A DNA stretch of 36,078 nt from Clostridia bacterium (GCA_017404065.1 JAFRDB010000049.1:1-36078); one strand, 5' to 3'. Positions 15,511 through 24,721 are shown, counted from the first letter of the stretch. Notes: a model not told the origin generated them from the letters alone. Numbers and translations: made by a program.

Positions 15511-17020
15511 TTGTGACCACTCCTTTCAGTTTATTTGTGCGTCGTTTAGGATCAAATTTTATCTCTATCCTGCTAAGCAGCAGTGTAAGCAGCCATGATA
15601 AAATGAAATAAATAGCGGCTGTGAGCAGCAATGGAAAGAATGCCTCGTATGTACGGCTCCGTATAACGTCCGTTGCCTTTGTCAGATCGCCGATAGCTAT
15701 GTATCCTACGATCGAGGTGGTTTTAACAAGAGATACAAAGGCGCTCTTGAGTATGGGCATGAAATGCTGTGCCGCCTGTGGCATCAGTATTTTGAAAAGA
15801 GTCTGTGAAGGTGTATAACCCATAGCCAAAGCAGCCTCGGTCTGACCGGGATGGACAGCGTTTATACTTGTGTTCATAACGGATGCGACCGTTGTTCCGA
15901 AGTTTATCGAGAATGCCGCTGCTGCCACTCCAACGGGTGGGAGAGGTGTGCGTACAAATACGATATAGAATAGTATCATTAGGAGTATGATGATCGGAAC
16001 ACCCTGAATCACCTTTATGAATGCCGTTGTGATATAGCGCAGCAGCTTATACCTGCATCTTAGCAGCATAAGCAAAAGGAAACCGAACCCTGCGCCGAAA
16101 ACAGCGGAAAGACATGATATCAAAAGCGTTATACATATACCTGACACGATTAGCTTCCAGCGATCTTCTGTGGCAAAGTTATTTTTAAGCCCCTGCGTTA
16201 TGTTAGCGATGCCAATCGTAGTCTTTGTTGCGTTTTCATCCTTTACTACTACAGATATATTTCCATGAAAATCCGGCGCTGAAAATTTTAGTTTATCCCC
16301 ACGCTCATCAGTTACGGTTATAACGTCAGCTGCGATATCTGTCTGACCGGTCTGAAATGACTGTAAAATGGATGAGAAGGGCATAGTGGAGTATTTGAAA
16401 TTATATCCGTGAGCCTTGCAGAACCTATTTAAAATATCTGCTTCATAGCCGGCAAGCTTTTCGTCTTTTTCATAAATAAACGGAGGTGTCTCGGCGTTTG
16501 ACGCAAAGCTAAGAGTTCTTGCGTCCTTGAACTCTTCAAACTCCAATTCTTTTTTTGATTCATCATAGCCAAACCATATATCGGCTATCTCGTTAAGAGT
16601 ACCGTTATTTTTTATCTGCAAGAGATATTCGTTGAATTCAGAGCACAAAGCATCGCCGTCCGGAGTATCGGCAAAAGCGAAAACATACTCTGTTTCGATC
16701 GATGTATTGCATAGAAATCGGACTCCGTCACTGTCGCGGCACATAGCGCGCGCTGTCGGCTCATCACACATGATCGCGTCAATGTTGCCGCTTTTGAGAG
16801 CAGCTAACAAATCAGAGTAGGAATTATAATACCGTTTTTGCGGATCTTCAATAACCTCGCTTATATGGCTTTCAAAGGTCTTGCCGGTAATAAATCCGAT
16901 ACGTTTACCTTTAAGATCATCAAGCGATTTTATTTCACTTGGCGCAGCCTGCGTTATAATAAAAACAATAAGAAAGACGGCAAATGATAATACCATTATC
17001 CTTTGTAAAAGCTTTTTCAT
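15485..17020 (-). CDS. Fused binding-protein/permease of a polar amino-acid ABC system
   Basis: This 511-residue protein combines solute binding and membrane transport. After a signal-anchor (about 8-25) comes a domain that looks like the second half of a family 3 binding protein (SLDDLKGKRIGF at 32, DAIMCDEPTA at 81, ending IADIWFG near 151). It is followed by the first half of such a protein (ETPPFIYEKDEKLAGYEADI near 177-196, TDIAADVITVTDER near 227-240, LKFSAPD). The order is therefore reversed compared with a normal binding protein. The permease part (about 288-490) has several helices and the EAA-type motif EAALAMGYTPSQTLFKILMPQ. Key ligand contacts such as the Arg of TDERGDK are present. 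Specificity cannot be told. GAGG lies 6-7 bases before the ATG. Confidence 0.92.
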   Translation of the reverse strand: MKKLLQRIMVLSFAVFLIVFIITQAAPSEIKSLDDLKGKRIGFITGKTFESHISEVIEDPQKRYYNSYSDLLAALKSGNIDAIMCDEPTARAMCRDSDGVRFLCNTSIETEYVFAFADTPDGDALCSEFNEYLLQIKNNGTLNEIADIWFGYDESKKELEFEEFKDARTLSFASNAETPPFIYEKDEKLAGYEADILNRFCKAHGYNFKYSTMPFSSILQSFQTGQTDIAADVITVTDERGDKLKFSAPDFHGNISVVVKDENATKTTIGIANITQGLKNNFATEDRWKLIVSGICITLLISCLSAVFGAGFGFLLLMLLRCRYKLLRYITTAFIKVIQGVPIIILLMILFYIVFVRTPLPPVGVAAAAFSINFGTTVASVMNTSINAVHPGQTEAALAMGYTPSQTLFKILMPQAAQHFMPILKSAFVSLVKTTSIVGYIAIGDLTKATDVIRSRTYEAFFPLLLTAAIYFILSWLLTLLLSRIEIKFDPKRRTNKLKGVVTNGSNDQNS

Positions 17021-17052
17021 ACGCTGCCTCTTTTCACAAAAAATATATATTC

Positions 17053-17081
17053 AGTATACCATAACAAGCTAAAACTGTCAA
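17053..17081 (-). promoter_or_regulatory. Sigma-A promoter of the amino-acid ABC operon
   Basis: On the minus strand TTGACA (17081-17076) and TATACT (17058-17053) are 17 bases apart with a TGG extension. Its -35 box is only 7 bases from the -35 box of the divergent ech promoter. Confidence 0.85.
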
Positions 17082-17088
17082 GAAATCA

Positions 17089-17117
17089 TTGACAATTTGA
17101 CAAAAAAGCGCTATAAT
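17089..17117 (+). promoter_or_regulatory. Sigma-A promoter of the ech-hyp operon
   Basis: A perfect TTGACA (17089-17094) and a perfect TATAAT (17112-17117) with a 17-base spacer. No TGn extension is present. A consensus promoter suggests strong basal expression unless a regulator binds. The leader is about 30 bases. Confidence 0.88.
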
Positions 17118-17153
17118 GTATAAGTTACTAAATCATAACAAGGAGATGAAGAT

Positions 17154-19079
17154 GTGGGATTTGCAGCATTCTTGATTCTATTCCCGTTTCTTGCGGCAGC
17201 AGTGCTCATTTTTACAAAGAATAATTCCGCAAGAAAAGCAGTTGTTTTCAGCAGCGGCATAATCATTATGGCGGCGGCGGTATTGTTTTCTGTGCGTGAG
17301 TTTCCGGGCAGCGGCAACGCCTACCTCGGTCAGTCACATCTGACGCACAGGATAGATAATATAATGCTTGCCGCGGAGCTTTTTCTGATGGCGCTCGTGG
17401 TAGTGCTCAGTGTAAAGCACAGGAAGTATTATGCGGGGCTTTTGTCGGTAATAGGCACGGCAGCGATGACATGGCTTGAGGTAAGCGGCAGAGCCGCTAC
17501 GGACGAGGCGCATATTTATTGTGACAAGCTCACGGTTATAATGTGCCTTATAATAGCCTTTATCGGTTCGCTTATTTGTATTTATGCGGTGGGGTATATG
17601 GTAGATTATCATAATCACCACACTGAGTATCGCGACAGGCGTACGTTCTTTTTCCCGATGCTGTTTGTGTTTCTCGGAGCTATGTTTGGTCTTGTGATGT
17701 CGGCAAATCTGAATTGGATATATTTCTTCTGGGAGGTAACGAGTATCTCGTCCTTCCTGCTTATCGGATACACACGCACAAAGAAGGCTATAGATAACTC
17801 CTTCCGCGCGTTGTGGATGAACCTTCTGGGCGGCTTAGGCTTTGCGGCAGCGATAATATATTCGGCAATTATGCTGGATGTTACAACGCTTTCGGGACTT
17901 GTTAACCACGGAACTCCGTCGCTTATCCTTATACCGGTGATCCTGCTTGCGTTTGCGGCTCTCACAAAATCGGCACAGCTGCCGTTTTCCAAATGGTTGC
18001 TCGGCGCGATGGTCGCGCCAACGCCGACCTCGGCGCTGCTTCACAGCGCTACCATGGTAAAGGCGGGAGTGTACCTGCTAATCCGTCTTGCTCCGGCGAT
18101 GCATGGCGAGCTTTCCGGAACCATGACCTCGCTTGTGGGAGGATTTACCTTCCTTATTGCAAGTATGCTTGCCATAACCGTCAGTGACGGTAAAAAGGTT
18201 CTTGCATACTCGACAATATCAAACCTCGGTCTCATAACCGCCTGCGCGGGTGTGGGAACAAAGGAAACTGTATGGGCGGCGGTATTACTTCTGATGTTCC
18301 ATGCAGTTTCAAAATCAATGATGTTCCAGGCTGTAGGCGCGATAGAAAACGCGACCGGCAGCAGAAATATAGAGGATATGCACGGACTGATCATGAGCGC
18401 GCCGTTTTTGGCTTTTGTCATGGTTATAGGTATTGCCGGAATGTTCCTGGCTCCGTTCGGTATGCTTATATCGAAATGGGCGGCGCTCAAGGCGTTTATA
18501 GATGCAGATAATATCGTGCTCGTTCTTTTCATCGCGTTCGGCAGCGCTACGACGATGCTGTACTGGACAAAGTGGCTGGCGAAGATACTTGTATGCAAGG
18601 CGCATTCGCATAAGGTATATCACAGGACCGCGGGCGGTGAGTGGCTGTCGCTTTTAAGCCATGCGTTTATGATGATAATGCTCTGTCTGCTTCTGCCGAC
18701 AATATCGATAGCGGTTGTTGAGCCGCTTCTTGCGCAGCTGTATAACGTAAAGAGCGTTTCGGTGCTTGCGCCTGAGGATCTGGTCATTATGGTGATCATG
18801 CTTGTCATGGTATTCGTTATCCCTGTGGTCGCAAGAGTGCTTACCAGCCGAATTAACACGACACCGAACCTTGAATACATGGGCGGTGTTAATCAGGGAG
18901 ACGACCGCCACTTTGAGGACTCGTTCGGCAATCCGAAAAATATGTACCTCTCAGGCTGGTATCTGGAGGATTATTTCGGCGAGAAAAAGATATGGCTGCC
19001 AAGCGCGGCTATTTCTGTGGTAATGATAGTCGCGTTTATAGGACTTTCGGTAGGTACGCTTTCGGGAGGTGTTATCTGA
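17154..19079 (+). CDS. echA: Ech-type hydrogenase membrane subunit A (NuoL-like)
   Basis: EchA is the large antiporter-like subunit that couples electron flow to proton or sodium movement. The 641-residue product has about 15 hydrophobic helices and the core pattern of the complex I NuoL/M/N family. Conserved segments include the ANLNWIYFFWEVTSISSFLL region and the Lys-rich helix AALTKSAQLPFSKWL, followed by APTPTSALLHSATMV. It starts at GTG 17154, 8 bases after AGGAG; an out-of-frame ATG two bases earlier opens only a short frame. Length agrees with EchA of methanogens (about 640). Its stop overlaps the start of echB. A NuoL-like subunit of other membrane hydrogenases is possible by itself, but the gene order fixes it as Ech type. 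Confidence 0.92.
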   Translation: MGFAAFLILFPFLAAAVLIFTKNNSARKAVVFSSGIIIMAAAVLFSVREFPGSGNAYLGQSHLTHRIDNIMLAAELFLMALVVVLSVKHRKYYAGLLSVIGTAAMTWLEVSGRAATDEAHIYCDKLTVIMCLIIAFIGSLICIYAVGYMVDYHNHHTEYRDRRTFFFPMLFVFLGAMFGLVMSANLNWIYFFWEVTSISSFLLIGYTRTKKAIDNSFRALWMNLLGGLGFAAAIIYSAIMLDVTTLSGLVNHGTPSLILIPVILLAFAALTKSAQLPFSKWLLGAMVAPTPTSALLHSATMVKAGVYLLIRLAPAMHGELSGTMTSLVGGFTFLIASMLAITVSDGKKVLAYSTISNLGLITACAGVGTKETVWAAVLLLMFHAVSKSMMFQAVGAIENATGSRNIEDMHGLIMSAPFLAFVMVIGIAGMFLAPFGMLISKWAALKAFIDADNIVLVLFIAFGSATTMLYWTKWLAKILVCKAHSHKVYHRTAGGEWLSLLSHAFMMIMLCLLLPTISIAVVEPLLAQLYNVKSVSVLAPEDLVIMVIMLVMVFVIPVVARVLTSRINTTPNLEYMGGVNQGDDRHFEDSFGNPKNMYLSGWYLEDYFGEKKIWLPSAAISVVMIVAFIGLSVGTLSGGVI

Positions 19080-19963
19080 TGGTTGGCTCAATGATAGGTA
19101 TAGTGTTATATCTTGTTTTTGCGCCCTTTGTCGGCGGACTGATCTCGGGTATCGACCGCAAGCTTACGGCGCGTATGCAGGGAAGAATAGGCCCTCCGCT
19201 GCTTCAGCCGTTCTATGATGTGCGCAAGCTTATAAACAAAGAGATACTTCTTATAAACAATATGCAGTTCCTGTTTGCGTGGTGCTTTGTGATCTTTATC
19301 GCGTTCACCGGCGCGCTGTTCTATGGCGGAGTAAATATACTTCTCGTTGTGTTTGTGCTTACGACCGCGGCAATGTTCCTTGTGCTGGAGGCGACAACAA
19401 CAAATTCGCCGTTCTCCGTAATGGGCGCTAACCGTGAGATGATGCAAATGCTCTCGTATGAGCCTATGGTACTGCTTACAGCTGTCGGCTTTTATGTGGC
19501 AACGGGCATTGGTCCGCATGACGGCACGTTTAATATATCTGAGATAATAACCCATTCCGATATACCGAATGTGGTATATCTGCCGGGCGTGTTCATCGGC
19601 TATTTATACATCCTCACGATAAAGCTCAGAAAATCGCCGTTTGATATCTCCATGTCGCATCACGCGCATCAGGAGATGGTAAAGGGTATTACAACCGAGC
19701 TGACCGGCGGTATGATGGCGCTTATCGAGATCTCGCACTGGTACGAGAACGTGTTCTTGTTGGGGCTTGTTGCGCTGTTCATACTCTGTTCAAAGTGGTG
19801 GAGCATACCGCTTGCGCTTATCGTATGCGCCGCAGCGTTTTTCCTGGAGGTGCTTATCGATAATACAAGCGCGCGTGTGAAGTGGGATCTGATGCTTAAA
19901 TCTGCATGGATAATAACGCTTGTATTCGGTGCGATAAATATATTTATCCTACAGATGTTTTAA
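19079..19963 (+). CDS. echB: Ech-type hydrogenase membrane subunit B (NuoH-like)
   Basis: EchB links the soluble hydrogenase arm to the membrane pump. The 294-residue product has about 8 hydrophobic helices and NuoH/HyfC motifs: the loop TARMQGRIGPPLLQPFYDV with its conserved Arg and Gly-Pro, then ATTTNSPFSVMGANREM and TELTGGMMALIEISHW. It begins at the ATG at 19079, which overlaps the echA stop by one base, with GGGAGG 9 bases upstream; the longer open frame overlaps echA and is not used. echC follows after a short gap. Confidence 0.93.
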   Translation: MVGSMIGIVLYLVFAPFVGGLISGIDRKLTARMQGRIGPPLLQPFYDVRKLINKEILLINNMQFLFAWCFVIFIAFTGALFYGGVNILLVVFVLTTAAMFLVLEATTTNSPFSVMGANREMMQMLSYEPMVLLTAVGFYVATGIGPHDGTFNISEIITHSDIPNVVYLPGVFIGYLYILTIKLRKSPFDISMSHHAHQEMVKGITTELTGGMMALIEISHWYENVFLLGLVALFILCSKWWSIPLALIVCAAAFFLEVLIDNTSARVKWDLMLKSAWIITLVFGAINIFILQMF

Positions 19964-19978
19964 TTGGAGGGTACAGAT

Positions 19979-20422
19979 ATGGCAACAAAGGTAGCAAAAT
20001 CGCCGTGGCTGCTGCATTATGACGGTTCAAGCTGTAACGGCTGCGATATTGAGGTGCTCGCGTGCCTCACTCCGATATATGATGTGGAGAGGTTCGGAAT
20101 AATAAACACAGGTAATCCAAAGCATGCTGATATACTGCTTATAACCGGCGGTATAAACACACAGAATAAGGCGGTGGTAGAGCAGCTTTATTCGCAGATG
20201 CCGGAGCCGAAGGTGGTATGCGCGGTAGGTATATGCGCCTGCAACGGCGGCGTGTTCAAGGAATGCTATAATATTATCGGCGGAGTGGACAAGGTGATAC
20301 CGGTGGATGTATATGTTCCCGGCTGCGCGGCTCGTCCGAACGCTATAATAGACGGTGTTGTAAAGGCGTTGGGTGTGCTTGAGGAAAAACGAAAAAATAT
20401 GAAGGGAGGCGCGGCAGAATGA
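19979..20422 (+). CDS. echC: Ech-type hydrogenase small subunit C (NuoB-like)
   Basis: EchC carries the proximal [4Fe-4S] cluster that takes electrons to or from the Ni-Fe site. The 147-residue protein is a short NuoB-type small subunit. Its four cysteine ligands are visible in CNGCD, AVGICACNGG and VPGCAARPNA. It lacks the long extra cluster domain and twin-arginine signal of uptake hydrogenases, as expected for a cytoplasmic group 4 enzyme. The ATG at 19979 has TTGGAGG 8 bases upstream. Its end overlaps the start of echD by 4 bases (ATGA). Confidence 0.94.
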   Translation: MATKVAKSPWLLHYDGSSCNGCDIEVLACLTPIYDVERFGIINTGNPKHADILLITGGINTQNKAVVEQLYSQMPEPKVVCAVGICACNGGVFKECYNIIGGVDKVIPVDVYVPGCAARPNAIIDGVVKALGVLEEKRKNMKGGAAE

Positions 20423-20778
20423 GAGAGGATTATGTTCTTGTAGACCTTGCTCCGGATATGCTCACATTAAAGGCTGTAAAGGCGAAGAATAATAATGCGC
20501 GTCTTGTGCAGATATGTGCGGTCAACACACCGGACGGGTATGATCTTCTGTATTCGTTCGCTGTGGATTATCATTTCGTAAACTATCGCATACCGGTAAA
20601 GAAGGGTGATCAGATAGTGAGTATATCCGATATATATCCGCCCGCTTCGCTTTATGAGAATGAGATGAGGGAGCTGTTTGGCGTAGATATACAGTTTATT
20701 AAGCTAAACTATAATGACAGGCTCTATACTATAGATGAAACAACACCGTTCAGACCCGAAGCAAAGGAGGAAAAGTAA
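20419..20778 (+). CDS. echD: Ech-type hydrogenase subunit D (NuoC-like)
   Basis: EchD is a small structural subunit, homologous to NuoC (30-kDa complex I subunit), that joins the large and small subunits. The 119-residue product shows the family end segment SISDIYPPASLYENEMRELF, followed by the short GV(D/K)-type tail. It has no metal-binding motif. It overlaps echC by 4 bases and stops one base before the ATG of echE. Identity rests partly on gene order since the family is poorly conserved. Confidence 0.9.
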   Translation: MREDYVLVDLAPDMLTLKAVKAKNNNARLVQICAVNTPDGYDLLYSFAVDYHFVNYRIPVKKGDQIVSISDIYPPASLYENEMRELFGVDIQFIKLNYNDRLYTIDETTPFRPEAKEEK

Positions 20779-20779
20779 G

Positions 20780-21859
20780 ATGGCAAACAGATCGGTAGTG
20801 CCGTTCGGACCGCAGCATCCTGTGCTGCCGGAGCCGATACATCTTGACCTTGTGCTCGAGGATGAAAAGATAGTAGAGGCGATCCCCAAGATCGGCTATG
20901 TACACCGCGGACTGGAAAAGCTCGTGGAAAAACGCGATTTCAATGATTTTGTATATATAGCGGAGCGTACCTGCGGAATATGCTCGTTCATGCACGGCAT
21001 GGGTTATGTTGAGGCAATGGAGCGTATATTTGATGCGGAAATACCGCCGCGCGCGAAGTATCTGCGTACAATATGGTGTGAGATGTCAAGGATACATTCT
21101 CATCTGCTGTGGCTTGGTCTGCTTGCGGACGGGTTTGGATTTGAGGCGCTGTTCTATCAGTGCTGGCGTATGCGCGAGAAGGTCCTCGATATGTTCGAGG
21201 AGGCGACCGGCGGCAGAGTTATATTCTCAGTCAACAAAATCGGCGGCGTGTTAAAGGACATGCCCAAAGAGATGCTTGCAAAGTTTGTTCACAACTTCAA
21301 TGAGATCGAGAAGGAGCTTAAAGACCTTACAGAGGTATTCTTAACAGACTACTCGGTCGAATCGCGTCTCAGGGGTGTCGGTATTCTCACGCGCGATGAC
21401 GCGATAAGACTTGGCGCTGCCGGACCGATGATGCGCGCGAGCGGCATAAGTATAGATACAAGGTCTATTGGCTATGCGGCATACGAGGATATAGATTTTG
21501 ATATAGTCACAAGCAACGATTGTGACAGCTACGCCCGATGCGAGGTTCGCATAAAGGAGATATTCCAGTCGATAGAGATAATCCGCCAGGCTGTGGAGAA
21601 GATCCCGGGCGGCGAGATATCAATAGATATAAAAGGTAATCCGAAGGGCGAGGCGTTCACAAGGGTCGAGCAGCCGCGCGGCGAGGCTATATACTATTGC
21701 CGCGCAAACGGAACAAAGTTCTTAGAGAGGTTCCGTATCAGGACACCAACGTTTGCAAATCTTACGCCCATGCTGTATACGTTAAAGGGCGCGGAGCTTG
21801 CCGATGTGCCGCTTCTCATTCTTACGATCGATCCATGCATCAGCTGCACAGAGAGATAA
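20780..21859 (+). CDS. echE: Ech-type [NiFe]-hydrogenase large subunit E
   Basis: EchE holds the Ni-Fe active site that makes or oxidises H2. The 359-residue product has both Ni-ligand motifs: RTCGICSFMH near residue 57 and DPCISCTER at the very C-terminus. All four cysteines are present, so this is a hydrogenase and not a NuoD-type remnant. The protein ends after CTER, without the C-terminal extension that a maturation protease removes in most [NiFe]-hydrogenases; this is known for Ech of methanogens. The ATG at 20780 is preceded by AAAGGAGG about 8 bases upstream. The longer open frame overlaps echD. Confidence 0.95.
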   Translation: MANRSVVPFGPQHPVLPEPIHLDLVLEDEKIVEAIPKIGYVHRGLEKLVEKRDFNDFVYIAERTCGICSFMHGMGYVEAMERIFDAEIPPRAKYLRTIWCEMSRIHSHLLWLGLLADGFGFEALFYQCWRMREKVLDMFEEATGGRVIFSVNKIGGVLKDMPKEMLAKFVHNFNEIEKELKDLTEVFLTDYSVESRLRGVGILTRDDAIRLGAAGPMMRASGISIDTRSIGYAAYEDIDFDIVTSNDCDSYARCEVRIKEIFQSIEIIRQAVEKIPGGEISIDIKGNPKGEAFTRVEQPRGEAIYYCRANGTKFLERFRIRTPTFANLTPMLYTLKGAELADVPLLILTIDPCISCTER

Positions 21860-21873
21860 GGGGGTAGAGCGTT

Positions 21874-22311
21874 ATGGCATCAATAATGAAATTTACAAGC
21901 TTTGCTTTAAAGAACCTGTTCTCAAAGCCCGTAACAAAGAATTATCCGGCGGAGGAGCGGGAGTATCCTGCCCGCGCGCGCGGCAGTTTGCAATGCAAAA
22001 TAGAAGATTGTATATTCTGCGGCATGTGCCAGCGCAAATGCCCGTCGGGCGCGATAACGGTTGATCGCAAGGCGCGACAGTGGTCGATTGACCGCATGGG
22101 CTGTGTTCAATGCGAGAATTGTGTAAATCATTGCCCAAAGAGCTGTCTGAAAATGGATGTGCATTATTCGGAGCCGGACTACAATAAGGTGGTTACGACA
22201 CTTGAAGGTCCGCCGGTTGCGCCGAAGCCGGAGCTTACACCGGAGAAGATAGCGGAGCTGAAGGCGGCAGCGGCGGCGAAAAAGGCAGCGGCGGCAAAAG
22301 CGAAGGAATGA
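21874..22311 (+). CDS. echF: Ech-type hydrogenase ferredoxin-like subunit F
   Basis: EchF carries two [4Fe-4S] clusters and is thought to exchange electrons with soluble ferredoxin. The 145-residue product has two full motifs: CIFCGMCQRKCP and CVQCENCVNHCPK. An N-terminal segment (1-38) fits the NuoI-type arm, and the C-terminus is a run rich in Ala and Lys (about 125-145) that is probably flexible. AGGGGG stands about 10 bases before the ATG. The stop overlaps the hypF start by 4 bases, so hydrogenase and maturation genes are translationally coupled. Confidence 0.94.
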   Translation: MASIMKFTSFALKNLFSKPVTKNYPAEEREYPARARGSLQCKIEDCIFCGMCQRKCPSGAITVDRKARQWSIDRMGCVQCENCVNHCPKSCLKMDVHYSEPDYNKVVTTLEGPPVAPKPELTPEKIAELKAAAAAKKAAAAKAKE

Positions 22312-24458
22312 AAAAATACAGGGTAACCGGATTGGTACAGGGGATAGGCTTCCGCCCGTATGTGAAGCGGCTGGCGGACAGTCTTGGTATATCCGGAACA
22401 GTCAAAAACTGCGGAGGCTTTGTGGAAATAACGGCAAGTGGGGAACCGCTTGCCGAATTTTGCATGGGACTTGCTAAGCTTCCTTACGCTCTTATAGACA
22501 GAATTACAGAGGAAGATGTGATCGATAATGAAACAGACGGATTTCATATAATCGGAAGCGCTGACGGTGAGGGCGAGCCTCCTGTTATTCCGGCGGATAT
22601 TGCTGTGTGTGACAGCTGTATCAATGAGTTTAAGGATAAGAACAACCGTCGCTACAGACACCCGTTCATAAGCTGTACCGCTTGCGGGCCAAGGTATTCG
22701 ATAATTGAAGCGTTGCCATACGATCGCGAAAACACAGTAATGAAGGATTTTGAAATGTGCGACAGCTGCGCCGCGGAATATACCGATATAGGCAATATCC
22801 GCTGTCACGCTCAAACGGTGGCATGTAACGGCTGCGGGCCGCGGCTTAAATATACGCTTGGCGGTGATCCGCTCGATGCGGCTGTCAGGACAATAAAAAA
22901 CGGCGGCATCGTGGCGGTGAAAAACGTTGGCGGATACCACCTTGTATGTGATGCTGAAAATGAAACTGCGGCAGAGCGTCTGCGCGCAATAAAGGGACGT
23001 GAGACAAAGCCGTTCGCGGTAATGTTCGCAGCAGCCCGTAATGTTCGGGAGTACGCGGAGGTATCGGAGACGGAGGAAAGAATACTGCTCTCATCCGCAA
23101 GACCTATAGTGCTGCTTAAAAAGAAACGCGACTTTGCAAGATCCGTTTGCGGGTTGAGCGAATATATCGGCGCGTTCCTGCCGTCAGATCCGATCCAGTA
23201 TTACCTTGCGCACAAGTGCGGCGCAATAGTTATGACGAGCGCGAATATATCAGGCGAGCCGATAATAACCGATAATAAAAGCATAGATGAGCTGCGTCGC
23301 GAACGCGGCGGATTTGAAATACTCAGCCATGACCGGCGCATACTCACGCCGCTTGATGATTCTGTCTGCCGCGTCATTCGCGGCAGGATGCAGATGATAC
23401 GCCGCGCGAGGGGCTATGTGCCGCTGCCGATAGAGATAGACACGGCGCGGAATACGGCAGTGCTTGCGGCGGGCGGAGACCTCAAAGCCTCGTTTTGCCT
23501 TGCGTCCGAAGGAAGAGCATATATGAGCCAGTATTTTGGCGATCTGGAGGATGCGGAGACTTTGCGGCTCTGGAAGGAGAATATAGCGCGGCTAAGGGAC
23601 TTGCTTGGTATAAGTCCTGAGATTTATGTTTCGGATATGCACCCTCTGTATTTCAGTTCAGGGTATATCGGGGGAGAGCGGCTGCAGCACCATTTTGCTC
23701 ATTTTGCATCTGTTATGGCGGAGCATAGGCTCAGCGATCCCGCACTCGGATTTGTTTTTGACGGCACCGGGTATGGCGAGGACGGATGTGTATGGGGCGG
23801 TGAGGTGATATCATACGATACCGGCTTTAGAAGGGTTGGCGGGCTTTTGTACACAGAGCTTCCGGGCGGTGACGAGTCAGCGAAAAATTCCACGCTGATC
23901 AGCGATTGCTTTCTTATTGCTGCCGGACTTGAACCGCGCGGTGCGGACGGTGATCTTATCAAGTCAGTCCTTGACAATCACATAAATACCGTGCGTTCAT
24001 CAAGTATGGGGCGGCTGTTTGATGCAATATCGGCGCTTTTGGGTATTTGCGGATATAACACCTATGAAGGTGAGAGTGCGATAATGCTTGAGGCTGCCGC
24101 GGCGCGCGCAAAAAAGCCATATCCGCTGACGATTTGCATGAGAGACGGCAGATGGGATACCGCCGCTCTTATCCGTGATATTGCGGCGGCGTATGATCGC
24201 GGCGCGGAAGGAGACGAGCTTGCGCTCGGTTTTCACTCTGCGATAGCGGAGGCTGTGGCGGCTGCGGCGCGCCGATACGGAAAAAAGACGATCATATTAT
24301 CCGGCGGAGTGTTTATGAACCGGATACTCACCGAGCTGTGCTTCGATAAGCTTGCCGGTTTTGATGTATATATAAACGAACAGGTGCCGACCAATGACGG
24401 AGGGATCGCGTTGGGGCAAGCTTGGTATGCCTTAAATCCATGCGATGCGGCGGAATAA
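22308..24458 (+). CDS. hypF: Carbamoyltransferase HypF
   Basis: HypF makes the CN ligand precursor for [NiFe]-hydrogenase by transferring a carbamoyl group to HypE. The 716-residue product shows an N-terminal acylphosphatase domain (VQGIGFRPYV at 10-19), two zinc-finger-like CX2C repeats (CDSC/CTAC and CDSC/CNGC, about 102-180), a YrdC-like domain (about 190-370, TKPFAVMF and TSANISGEPI) and a C-terminal Kae1-like domain with HHFAHFASVMAEH, DGTGYGEDG and ILSGGVFMN. All domains are intact; length is slightly below the usual 750. The gene starts within the end of echF. Confidence 0.95.
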   Translation: MKKYRVTGLVQGIGFRPYVKRLADSLGISGTVKNCGGFVEITASGEPLAEFCMGLAKLPYALIDRITEEDVIDNETDGFHIIGSADGEGEPPVIPADIAVCDSCINEFKDKNNRRYRHPFISCTACGPRYSIIEALPYDRENTVMKDFEMCDSCAAEYTDIGNIRCHAQTVACNGCGPRLKYTLGGDPLDAAVRTIKNGGIVAVKNVGGYHLVCDAENETAAERLRAIKGRETKPFAVMFAAARNVREYAEVSETEERILLSSARPIVLLKKKRDFARSVCGLSEYIGAFLPSDPIQYYLAHKCGAIVMTSANISGEPIITDNKSIDELRRERGGFEILSHDRRILTPLDDSVCRVIRGRMQMIRRARGYVPLPIEIDTARNTAVLAAGGDLKASFCLASEGRAYMSQYFGDLEDAETLRLWKENIARLRDLLGISPEIYVSDMHPLYFSSGYIGGERLQHHFAHFASVMAEHRLSDPALGFVFDGTGYGEDGCVWGGEVISYDTGFRRVGGLLYTELPGGDESAKNSTLISDCFLIAAGLEPRGADGDLIKSVLDNHINTVRSSSMGRLFDAISALLGICGYNTYEGESAIMLEAAAARAKKPYPLTICMRDGRWDTAALIRDIAAAYDRGAEGDELALGFHSAIAEAVAAAARRYGKKTIILSGGVFMNRILTELCFDKLAGFDVYINEQVPTNDGGIALGQAWYALNPCDAAE

Positions 24459-24499
24459 TTATGATGTGTTTATTTGTTATATAAGGGAGTGGATATAAA

Positions 24500-24721
24500 A
24501 TGTGTGTTGCGGCACCGGGACGAGTGATAGGAATAAAAAACAATATTGCGAGGATAGATTATAACGGCAACTGTGTTGACGCTAACGCCGGACTGGTTGA
24601 GGTGAAGGCGGGTGACTATGTGCTTGTCCACGCGGGGATGATAATACAGCGGCTCAATGAGAATGAGGCGCGTGAAATGACAGAGCTGTTCAAAACTCTG
24701 GAGGAGCTTGGCGATGCCTGA
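24500..24721 (+). CDS. hypC: Hydrogenase maturation chaperone HypC
   Basis: HypC binds HypD and the large subunit, carrying the Fe(CN)2CO unit. The 73-residue protein begins MCVAAPG, equivalent to the conserved MCLAIP, with the essential Cys2. It keeps the small beta-barrel pattern (VDANAGLVEVKAGDYVLVHAG) and ends in a helix. AAGGGAG lies 10 bases before the ATG. It overlaps hypD by 8 bases. Confidence 0.95.
   Translation: MCVAAPGRVIGIKNNIARIDYNGNCVDANAGLVEVKAGDYVLVHAGMIIQRLNENEAREMTELFKTLEELGDA

Noticed and set aside
20780-21859. Complex I NuoD subunit instead of a hydrogenase large subunit
   Set aside because: Both CX2C Ni-binding motifs are complete, and hyp genes follow directly.
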